A stretch of 64,000 nt of DNA from Neoechinorhynchus agilis (Eukaryota; Acanthocephala): positions 10,044,001 through 10,108,000 of the forward strand of contig CM121342.1 in NCBI GenBank assembly GCA_051530055.1, in the 5' to 3' direction. The position numbers and the translations under genes are program-made. The notes below the pieces were generated by a model. It did no database searches and was not told where the DNA came from. It saw nothing but the letters and a program-made list of their open reading frames with translations. Every line of letters starts with the position of its first letter. Position 1 is the first letter of the stretch. Positions 25,626 through 34,559 of this stretch are shown here, one piece after another.

Positions 25626-26090
25626 GTGTGTGAGTGTGTGTGAGTGATCGCTAATAATCGAATGCTAATCTCGACATGAAAAATGAACATTAAAAGCTCA
25701 GTCTTTAGGTTTAGTTGGCAATTGCTCCCATCAATTTCATCTACAAGGAAAAAAATATTGAGTGAATGTTAATTTTTTATGCGGAAATTTTCATTCTGGT
25801 GATGATATCCTAAAGAGTTTACTCCGAGATTTCTCTACAAAACATCTCTCAAACGAGTGAAGTGTGTCCAGTTATTAAAAAATATAAGTTTTTATACTTA
25901 GAAATTGAGATTATGGAAGTTCCGCTATAGTTGAAGTTCGTTCCATTATGGAAATTGTAGAAATTTTACATCCCAACATAAAATATTGGGATTCAAATGC
26001 AGAAATTCCATTTGGTTAGGTTAAAAATCATCGCTAGTAAATCTTTAAAGGTGAATATCGATCTTGAAAATGGCGATTTGAGATAAGATT

Positions 26091-27448
26091 ATGGTCGATC
26101 AAGATAAATCGATTTCAACCGTGAGCACCAGTTTCCATAGAAACGATGAAGTTCCAACTGTTAAGAGTTTTTATTTGAGACGTCCAGTAAAAATTTGCTT
26201 AAAAAAATGATACCCCAGGGAAAAGATTCTTCAAATCGATCGACAAACGTCAAGGAAACATCGACGGCAGGAGAAGATGAAAGTCATGATGAATGTATTG
26301 AGCATTTACCGGCGATTTGCTGTATAGATTCGGAAGGAAGGGTTAGTCGAGTTCTCGGAAAAGGATACAGTGTTGATTTGCAGGCTAAGTGCAAGTTATT
26401 ACCTGCGAAAGGAAATAGTCTACTTCAGGGCGGAGATGTTTTTTTAGAGAAGGATCAAATGTTCAATAAATTGGTTGATGTTGACCTTAACAGTGAATCC
26501 GATGGAGGTTATGCTGATTTCGATGAATCGTCAGTTAACCATGGCGAACAATATGTAACTGATTTCTATCTTCATGTTCGTTCAAGACATCTTTTGTATT
26601 ATAAGGGCGAAAAGGTTGTCTTTAGGGACTTTGTCTCCGATTCTTTGGTTTTATGGAATAATCCATGGCCAGAATACGCTCCACCGTGTTTTCAACTGGA
26701 TGCAAGTTTCTTCAATTATACCGATCCAAACATAGACAACTATGATGATTCTACGTGGTTTTCGTTTAATTCAGTCGATAAGCAATTGGATAAATCAAAT
26801 AATATTAGATTTACAATAGATAGAACTAGCTGTATGGGAGTCTACCTTCTTGACGATAAAGGAAGACCAATGAATCCAATGGGGAGAACTGGTTTGTGTG
26901 GACGCGGACTACTTCAATTATGGGGACCGAATCATATTCGCCAATATTTGATAACTAGACCAACTGAAAAAAACGGATACGAGTTCGTGAGTGTATATTC
27001 GCCGGCATTGAATAGATGGTTGTTTCCCGAAGGAAATAAGTTTGAGGATATGGGAGTAGTATCCGATAAAGTAGCAGGTAGATTCGCAATGGAATTAGTT
27101 TGCAGGAGGGCAATGGGCATTCTGCGAGCTCAAAAGGCTAAGCTCGATCAGTTGTTAAAGTTCAGATCTGGTACCGTTTTCTACTCTGGTTACTTGGATG
27201 ATTCAAGGAATACAGATAATGCATGGATTGAGGTTGATGTAGTGAGTATCCATGACAAGGAACAAGTGCTTGAGGAGTTCAATCTGGATGATCCACGCGG
27301 AACAGCGCTGAGTTCGAATACCGTCAGTTGGATTTCAAAGACTGACGAAAGGCTTCATGAGTCTTGCAAAGATCTACTAGTTGCTTATGAGAGTAAGTGC
27401 AATGAGAGATTCAGTCAATTGCTCTCAGAAGGAAATGAAACAAACTAA
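26091..27448 (+). CDS. NUDT9-like protein with degenerate Nudix box
   Basis: Related to NUDT9, the ADP-ribose pyrophosphatase, and to the ADP-ribose-sensing tail of TRPM2. Recognisable blocks are NPMGRTGLCGRGLLQLWGPN, a following ITRPTEKNG strand, and YSGYLDDSRNTDNAWIE, which match NUDT9 in order and spacing. The Nudix box should read GxxxxxExxxxxxxREUxEExGU; here the region around GNKFEDMGVVSDKVAGRFAM lacks the REUxEE glutamates, so hydrolysis is doubtful and nucleotide binding may be the role. A small first exon (26091-26186, MVDQDKSISTVSTS...) joins in phase across a 32-nt GT-AG intron to 26219-27448, giving 441 aa. A simpler model starts at ATG 26207. No channel segment is present. Confidence 0.8.
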
Positions 27449-27638
27449 CGTGATTTCGTGCGATCTTGTGAGAGACAAATGGAGCTTTGACTCGCTTTAA
27501 CCATGGAGCCATATTTGGAACTCACTAGTGTTATGCATGCGATCAATAGCAAAAAAACTCATGCTTTTTAGTCTCTTGCGCTATTCTTAAATTCTGAAGA
27601 CACGCAAACAAGGCGAAAAAGCAAGAAAATTCAAAAAT

Positions 27639-28323
27639 ATGCGTTTATCCGATACGGATTATAAAAGACTCAAAGTTAAGGTAATCATTATTCACTCGAA
27701 AAGCACGTATTCCATTCCCAAACATATACAAGAAGGAAAAAAATTTGAGTCAAAAGCTCAGAGATGTTTCATTGGCAAACAAAATAGAGAGCTGAAAAAG
27801 CATATATTTTTTCTATTTAGATCGAAAATTTAAAAACGCGATTAAACAAAAAAGAAGCGGAATCGCTTCGGCAGCAAGCATACTTGGACGCATCTGAAAT
27901 CAGTAAATCTAATCTCCAACATCAAGTGAACATTTTAAAATGAGGTTTCTCAATCATGTTTTGAAACCAAGATTGAGAAATTCCCGAATAAAGGACTCAT
28001 TATCATCCACTCAAGCGCAATTAAAGTTATGTCAATCAGAGGTAAACATTGATTTTCGTTGTTGTTATCTTAAAAGAAGATTTTCATTATAGCTGGATGA
28101 TGCTCAATCAATTATAAGAGATCGAGAGTCGTTGATCGAATATCAGACCGACAGAATAGGAACAATGTTGCAACATTTGATTGATGCCCAATCCATCACA
28201 AACGATCTTTATGACAAATTATCCATTAAGGAGAAGAGAATGAGCAGCTTGTACAAAAAGGTTTTTTCGTTTATTGGAAAAATGCCCACTTGTTTGAGTT
28301 TAGATGATTGCAATTCACGATAA
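27639..28323 (+). CDS. Probable small coiled-coil protein gene
   Basis: Not identified by family. Open pieces rich in E, K, Q and L read as coiled coil: MRLSDTDYKRLKVK, then IENLKTRLNKKEAESLRQQ, then SSTQAQLKLCQSELDDAQS, ending LSLDDCNSR at 28323. Two gaps look like short GT-AG introns (one ending CTATTTAG at 27821, one starting GTAAACATTG near 28041 and ending CATTATAG). A third break near 27943-27980 has an in-frame stop and no workable GT-AG pair but contains a perfect 10-base inverted repeat (TTTCTCAATC/GATTGAGAAA). Exon boundaries are uncertain, and a 5' exon may lie upstream. Confidence 0.45.
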
Positions 28324-28536
28324 ATACGCGATAGACAATTTGGAAGATGGTCGAGGGATTTCTGGCATTAAAGAAACAAACATTGATTCTCGACTAGCAA
28401 AGGAATAGATCGAAAAATATTTTTAGTCGTAAAAACAGGATGATTTTCTGTCATTTTAAATATAAATTATTTTTGGACATGCTACAATTAAGGATAAGAT
28501 GTAAAAATCGAAATAGGAAATATATATATATATTGA

Positions 28537-28925
28537 ATATGCATTTCCGCATCAAAATTCGTCTCTGTTCTTATCAATATTCATTGATGAATATCGTTCA
28601 AAATGTTTTGATCTAGAAAGTGAAACTGATCGTTTTTTTAATAACGAACAAGTTTAAAAATCCAAATATGAAACTCTACAAAATGATCAGCATTTAAACG
28701 CAACAAAAAAAGATTATAATGTTATCAAAGTTTTAAATAAACAATTAAATACAAAAACACGGTTATATACAAGAATAGACATTTCCGCATTAAAATTCGT
28801 CTCTCTTCTTACCAATATTCATTGATGAATATCGTTCAAAATCTTTTGATATGTAAAGTGCCACTGATCGTTTTTTAATGATGAACAATTTTAAAAATCC
28901 AAATAGGAAACTCAACAAAATGATT
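28537..28925 (+). repeat. Direct repeat, two ~150-bp copies
   Basis: 28537-28692 and 28776-28925 are about 90% alike (both contain ATTTCCGCAT, then AATATTCATTGATGAATATC). The palindromic AATATTCATTGATGAATATC-type word occurs in both. No coding sequence is apparent. Confidence 0.75.
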
Positions 28926-28959
28926 TAAAATATCCAAAAAGTTTTATCCTTTTGAAGAC

Positions 28960-29285
28960 TGGTCAGCCGGTAACTTATTAAGTATTTCTGTGCAGCCTTT
29001 TCCTCGGCTGATAGTTTTCCTTGGGCACACAACCCACCGATCTGGTTCAGGATAGCGCATGAAATCACTTGATACCCTGAACCATCCGGTTATGAGTTTG
29101 TACATTTCTCCGGATTCTCAGATACCTCCCGAGGAGGCGGGACTCATCAGTGAGTTTCCTCCCTTCAGCGATATTTCGTCCACTTTGGTTGTGCGTCATT
29201 GGCGATCGTGGATTTGAACCTATTACCCTGAAACAGGGATCCGGGGCACGAGTCCACTAGACCACCTCAACACCACTACGGAATG
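28960..29285 (-). mobile_element. tRNA-derived SINE-like element with hammerhead-like core
   Basis: On the minus strand, from about 29285, there is an RNA polymerase III-type promoter: an A box TGGTCTAGTGG and, about 40 bases on, a B box GGTTCAAATCC, spaced as in a tRNA (the A box resembles tRNA-Glu). Behind it comes CTGATGAGTCC, a CCCG/CGGG hairpin and an A/G-rich segment. The distal part (28985-29090) matches the reverse complement of 54000-54110 inside a MITE. A second partial copy is at 1-145. The acceptor stem does not pair well, so this is not a working tRNA gene. Confidence 0.6.
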
Positions 29286-29490
29286 TCAAACTCAGCCAGT
29301 TTTTTCGACTCAGGGTGAGCGCTGTATTCTATTTTAAGTTTTACTGGCAAGCCGGTTTGTTTTCAAATCATCATTAAATTTTAGTTTGTCCCTTTTTGTC
29401 CGGCTTATTTTTAGGCATAAAGCCAAACGAATTAAATTAGAGAAGTGATATAACCACATAGTCTCTAATGCGCGGTTAACAGTTTGTACA

Positions 29491-29906
29491 TTAACTCAGT
29501 GGTCCATACACTGACCACATAACGAAACCAAATTTCTGTCGATATTTCCAATAAGTCTCGAAACTTCTAATGAGTGCGATGATTTGGATTGTTTCGCCTA
29601 GGTCCATTTCATCGGCCAAAATACATCCTTGATTTTGAATAAACAAGTTCCAGAGCCATTTTAGACCTTCAGTTTGGTAAGGGTGTAACGTATTAATGAG
29701 TTCAGTTGGAATTTCGGGTTTTGATGGGTGTTCAAAAGAACACAATTCTGTCACAGCATCCTATGTCGGTCACTCGGATTATTCGATTGACATTTGATTA
29801 GAAGCCGTAGACAATCTTCAAGTTCGCCTTCTATGGCATATTTCTTCGCTCTACAGTACATCACCGTGAACGATTGGTCATTATCGTCCAACGAAGACGA
29901 GTTCAT
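29491..29906 (-). pseudogene. SNF2-family helicase fragment (ERCC6/ERCC6L-like), decayed
   Basis: SNF2 proteins remodel chromatin with an ATP-driven helicase motor. Only the start of such a gene remains. An N-terminal piece (MNSSSLDDNDQSF... with a helical AKKYAIEGELEDCLRLL) runs from 29906, followed after a frame break by [16 protein letters not shown] and [19 protein letters not shown]. The Walker A motif should be DEMGLGKT; here it is DEMDLGET, so the phosphate-binding lysine is lost. The frame closes soon after motif I, with no motifs II-VI downstream. It is best read as a truncated pseudogene. Confidence 0.8.
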
Positions 29907-30340
29907 TGCTCAGGAAGGATCATGAAATAACGATTTTCATAAAACTTTTTAACGGTTGAAGAGAAGATAACAACATAACCTTTAGAGTTCATAAGTTCAC
30001 AGAAGTATTTAATAATGTTAATTTAGAACTGCGGATAAGTCATCGCATTAGTTGTAAAAATGAACATGAGATGAATTAAATTCAATAATGAATTTTTTTC
30101 TTCCGTGCCAGTTAAGATCATCGGCATTAAAAAATAAATTAACGGATCTAAACTTAATTTTATGAAATTCTCTTCTGTTGTTTTTATTAATCTTAAAATT
30201 GAGATTTAAACATCGTGCCAAATTAAGTGAAATTCATCGATCAATTTTTCGGGTATATCGTAAATTCGCTACTCTAAACGCTATTCCGTTATAAGGAAAC
30301 GGTAAAATTATCGGGCAAAATTAAACACTTTAGAAAATTA
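29907..30340. other. Intergenic, nothing seen
   Basis: AT-rich sequence between the helicase fragment and a tandem array. No supportable feature was found. Confidence 0.5.
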
Positions 30341-31010
30341 ATTTAAAACAACCGTTTGTGCAACTAATTTTTTAGAATTCCTTTTATTTCGAGCAATTGG
30401 ACAAAATATATTATTATTATCGGTTTTGACGAATTGTCGATCAATCCATAAAAAGGGGAAATCAGTTGGCCCAGTCGAAATTTTTTTATTTGTTTGGCCT
30501 TTATTTTTCACACAATTTGAATCCGCTTTTTTACTTCCGTTTGTGCTACTTATTTTTTAGAATTTCTTCTATTTCGAATAATTGAACCAAAAATAATTAT
30601 TATCCGTATTCTTGACGAATTGTTGACCAATCCATAAAAAGGGAAATCGATTAGCCTAGTCGAAAAATAAGATTATTTGTTTGGCCTTTATTTTTCACAC
30701 AAATTGAATCCGCTATTTTACTTCCGTTTGATCAACATATTTTTTTTGAATTTCTTTTATTTCGAATAATTGGACAAAATATATTATTATCGGTTTTCTT
30801 GACGAATTGCCGATCAATCCATAAAAAGGGAAATCGATTAGTTGAGTCGAAAAAAGATTATTTGTTTTATTTTTATTTAGCAGATAAATTAAATCCGCTT
30901 TTTTGCTTCCGTTATGGTCAAAGTATTTTTTAGAATTTCTTTTATTTCGAATAATTGGACAAAATAAATTATTATCCATGTCGTTAAATCCTCTACATGA
31001 ATCGTGATTC
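30340..31010. repeat. ~185-bp tandem array, 3.5 copies
   Basis: Units share AATCCATAAAAAGG, ATTTGTTTGGCC and CTTCCGTTTG blocks at spacing near 185 bases. The last unit runs into the open frame that starts at 31126 on the minus strand. Confidence 0.8.
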
Positions 31011-31126
31011 ATAAAAAGACCAACTTTACAATCTTCTATGACAATTGTGTGCGTTTTCTCCAAGACATCGTTACCCGAAAATAAAGGGAGCTCTTGTGGT
31101 TTGTTTGATGGGGAATCTAAATTCAA
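30713..31126 (-). CDS. Uncertain 137-codon ORF running into a tandem array
   Basis: The first ~50 codons (starting MNLDSPSNKPQELPLFSGND) lie in unique sequence. The remainder is encoded by array units (IRNKRNSKKYFDHNG and the related EIKEIQKKYVDQTEVK show the internal repeat). No family is recognised. It could be the first exon of an otherwise lost gene into which the array grew, or chance. Confidence 0.3.
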   Translation of the reverse strand: MNLDSPSNKPQELPLFSGNDVLEKTHTIVIEDCKVGLFMNHDSCRGFNDMDNNLFCPIIRNKRNSKKYFDHNGSKKADLIYLLNKNKTNNLFSTQLIDFPFYGLIGNSSRKPIIIYFVQLFEIKEIQKKYVDQTEVK

Positions 31127-31436
31127 AATTTCAAGTTTTTCGTAGTGCCGTTAAAGTTTCCGAAGAGGTTGAAACGTGTGGGGATGAGCTTTTATGTGAA
31201 AAGATTTGAATAGGATGTTGTGAAATAAGGAGCTCCTATTCAATAAATTATTTTAATTTTTTCCACTATCTAAAAACATGAGCAATTCAATGTTCAAACC
31301 GAATTTAGTGTATTCGTGTTTCGAAGTATAGATGCAATTAATTTTTGTTTCCGGATTTATTTGTGGAACAAAGCACCGCTACAGATTTAAATCTCTTCAT
31401 TAAGTCAGAATTTGTCAAAATCCTTAATTTCTCCAG

Positions 31437-34156
31437 ATGACGACGAAGAGAGCTTTATTGGAAGAAATACTTAATCGAAAGATCTCCCAGATCCTTTCTG
31501 AATCGATTCCTCCACATACTGTCGAATTCCGCCCGATTCTCTACGGAACAGCGGGATTTCGCGAGAATGCCTTCGATCTTAAACACATTTCTACACGAAT
31601 GGGAATATTGATAGCACTTCGAGCATCCGCACAAAAGGCGTGTGTCGGAGTCATGGTCACAGCTTCTCATAATCCTCCCGGTGACAATGGGCTTAAGATT
31701 ATTGACGCCGGTGGTGAAATGATGGATTCTAAATGGGAATCATTTGCTAATGATCTTGCGAACAGTCGAAATACACAGAGTTTATCGGCTTGTCTCACAG
31801 AGCATTTCTCGGATAGTGTTAATGATATTTCATCGTTACTAACGTCCGAAGAGATCACTCGAGGATTATTAGCTTTGAGATGCGGAACAAGTAACGAAAA
31901 AGACGATGAAGACGATGAATTCATTGAACAGTTTCAAAAGAAACGACACAGTTTCGCACAAGATCACGTTCCGTCTGATCGAAAGCCCCGTGTAGTTATC
32001 GGGTTTGATAATCGATCTTCGAGTCCTGATCTAGTCCATCGCATTACTTCTTGTCTCCAATCGTTCGGTATTCAATGCGTGACTTTTGATCATGTAACTA
32101 CTCCTCAACTTCATTATATTGTCCGTTGTGAAAATAATGCACTTTTCGGAGATTATGGATATCCTAATGTTATTGGATATCAAAGCAAATTTGGAATGGC
32201 TTATATAAACTTTAAGGATGCGACTCAAGGCCTTCGAATTATCCGGTTTGAAGTCAAATCGATATTGGGTTGAATAAGGGAACTTTAAAAAAATTAACTT
32301 AATCTTTTTTTGTCGCTTTGGTTTCAAAACAGAACACGATTTTAAATTCAAACCTAAATATGTTCATAAGATATACTTCAAGAAATTATAAATTTAGATA
32401 TTAAAGAGCGTCAAGTGGGTTTAAGTAAAGTTTTAAGAATAAACATTTACTCCTTTTAACGATTTTTTCATTTTCGATTGATTTCATTCGGAACCATTCA
32501 AACCCAAATCTCCTTGGATATTATTGGATGGCGCTTGTGGCGTCGGTGGTTACCAGATCAGTAAACTAATGCAAGTGCTTCGTGACAACCAAGACGAGCA
32601 TATCGTTACCCGATTACATATCGTAAATCCAATGGATGCAAAATATTTGAACTGTCAATGCGGAAGCGACTATGTGAAGACCGTTCTAAAAGTTCCAAGA
32701 GGTATACCTTCCCGATCGTCAGTAAAACATTGCTGCTCTTTAGATGGTGATGGCGATCGGATAATTTAAAAAGAGGGCGGAGCTGATTGCAGATTTCCCG
32801 GGTTTCTTTAAAGTATAAGATTCAGCTTTTTTAATCTAACTAATCGATTGATTTAAATTTTTTTGTAATAACACGTTTATTTTCGAGTTAACAACGAAAA
32901 GGACCGATGTATCTTTTGGTCCTCATTAAACACTCGAATTCGCAAGAGAGATTGTTAGGTTGGGTCTTTCGTCCGGTTCATGATAGTTTAAATTTTGATG
33001 TCCAAACAGATCTTGAACGTTGTTCCGTTTTCGTGTTGTAGAATTGTGTTTTTTTCGGTTAGTGTACTTTGATTTATTTGATTTTGGTTTGTTTTTCTAG
33101 AGGCGAAGTTCATGGAATGGACTCGTTTCCTAGGGAGTGGGAAAATCAAGTTTAGACACATTCTCGTCTTGCGGAATTATTAACTTTATTAAAAGCCAGC
33201 GAAGATAAGAGGAAACCAGTATTCGGGTAAGTTTTTCGGAAGGATTGAACGATTCATCGATGTTTTTTTTCAATTAGTCACTGTCGGCATTTACTGAAAA
33301 AAAGAGTCAACATTTTGTGAAAACGACCGATTAGCTCCGTCCAGCGTACTGGTATTCTCTGGACAGGCAAGCAATTCACATTCTGGACGGTGACCACATA
33401 GCAGCATTGATTTGCAAATTTTTGAGTGAACTTGCGACTACTCGGTTTAGATCGGACAATAACCCGTTTGACGGAATGCGGATGGGTGTTGTGCAGACTC
33501 TGTACTCGAACGCTGCTTCAACGAATTTCCTCAGAAACGAATTGAAGATGAACGTTGTGATAGCCGAGACGGGAGTAAAGAATCTTCACCGTGAGGCGTT
33601 AAAATTCGACATTGGTATTTACTTTGAAGCGAACGGACATGGAACTGTGATTTACGGCAATAAGTTCAGGAAACAAGTAGCGGATAAGAAAAGGATTGCT
33701 TGCAATAACGTTGATTCTGATGAAATTAGGTGGTTTAGTTTACTGCAGAATTTTATGGACATGTCCAACACTACAGTCGGAGACGCGATTTGTGATTTCT
33801 TAATGGTCGAATCTATTTTAATGTACTACAGTTGGAATCTGATTACAGAATGGGCTGAAATGTACCACGACCGTCCAAATGTGCTTACATGCGTGAAAGT
33901 CCCTGATAAATCAAAGTTTGTTGTAAAGGGTCCGATGTGTGAATTGCTTGCTCCTAAGGCTGTTGCTGATCAAATCACAAAGTCCGTGAATGATGCGGTT
34001 GAGGATTGTAGAGCGTTTATAAGGCCGAGTGGAACAGAGAACGTTGTGAGGATTTACGTTGAAGCGGAAACTAAAAATACTGCAAAGAACATTTCTGATG
34101 AAATACGCGAATGTATTGAGCGCGTTTGCGCTAAAGATATCTTCGTCTTCGATTAA
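31437..34156 (+). CDS. PGM3: Phosphoacetylglucosamine mutase
   Basis: Interconverts GlcNAc-6-P and GlcNAc-1-P for UDP-GlcNAc synthesis (cytosol). Family motifs appear in order: GTAGFRENA, the phosphoserine loop VMVTASHNPPGDNG, the metal-binding loop LDGDGDR, the sugar-binding EANGHGT, and the phosphate-binding FIRPSGTENVVRIY. The best model has exons 31437-32234, 32500-32767 and 33348-34156 (624 aa; human 542, with the extra length partly in an acidic loop after residue 150). The ATG follows TTTCTCCAG directly. Neither intervening segment has usable GT-AG ends; both have imperfect terminal inverted repeats. The join reads DRIIYWYSLD, matching human DRIVYYYHDA. All catalytic motifs are intact, so the gene is probably functional, but a pseudogene cannot be excluded without RNA. 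Confidence 0.9.
32235..32499 (+). other. Non-canonical intron A of PGM3 with inverted ends
   Basis: 265 bases separate ...KDATQGL from KPKSPWILLDGACG. An in-frame stop lies at the end of the upstream open frame and another just before exon 2, and no AG lies between that stop and the conserved exon, so a normal acceptor is absent. The ends are imperfect inverted repeats (GAATTATCCG... against GAATGGTTCCG..., continuing with TGAA and AATCGA). Boundaries are good to a few bases. Confidence 0.65.
32868..32940 (-). repeat. Repeat C copy inside PGM3 intron B
   Basis: TAACACGTTTATT, then GGACCGATGTATCTTTTGGTCC, resembles the unit of the 34.5-37 kb array (GGACCCATGTATCTTTGGGTCC) and, inverted, 58308-58375 and 59148-59215. 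The core is palindromic. Confidence 0.7.
33101..33226 (+). pseudogene. Exon-like fragment inside PGM3 intron B
   Basis: It is bounded by TTTTTCTAG on the left and GTAAGT on the right. The frame reads EVHGMDSFPREWENQV, one TAG stop, then THSRLAELLTLLKASEDK and RKPVFG. The first part faintly recalls the tail of a CRIB motif (G-E-x-x-G-M ... P-x-x-W), but this is weak. It looks like a captured and decayed exon of another gene carried by the inserted element. Confidence 0.4.
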
Positions 34157-34559
34157 AGAATATTTCTTTTAATTAAACAAAATTTATTCAGCACGAATAT
34201 TAAGCATGAAATGGAAAAAGGAAGAATCACCTTTAATGTGATATAAAAACGTTTGACCAGCGGAAACACGCAGATGCGAAGCTAAAATTCTTTCAAATGA
34301 AATCACTCGATCAGAAGTCATAAGAATAAAATGTAAAACCAACAAAAATTTTAATCAAAGGCGAACACATCCTTGGCGCAAAACATACGGACGGGTAAAA
34401 ATCGTTAATATTGTTCGAAATAAACGTTGCAACGTTCGCTCAAACGGTTTCCAAAGAGGAATCAAAGGTGATGTTTTCGTGGATTGTCAACTGATTTCTC
34501 AATTGCATGTTCTTCTTTTGATAATCCTTATTTTAGCGGTTTAGAAGAAATTTATTTTG

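Larger units (their letters stand above)
32768..33347 (+). other. Non-canonical intron B of PGM3 with inverted ends and TA edges
   Basis: 580 bases interrupt DRII/YWY. A stop follows the exon at once, and no GT occurs near its end. The left end GGGCGGAGCTGATTG matches the complement of the right end (GGACGGAGCTAATCG) at 12 of 15 positions. TA lies at both edges, so cutting out the element plus one TA restores the frame exactly. Inside are a copy of repeat C (32868-32940) and an exon-like piece (33101-33226). Confidence 0.7.

Noticed and set aside
29215-29285. Functional tRNA gene on the minus strand
   Set aside because: A and B boxes are present, but the acceptor and T stems do not pair; it is the head of a SINE-like repeat.
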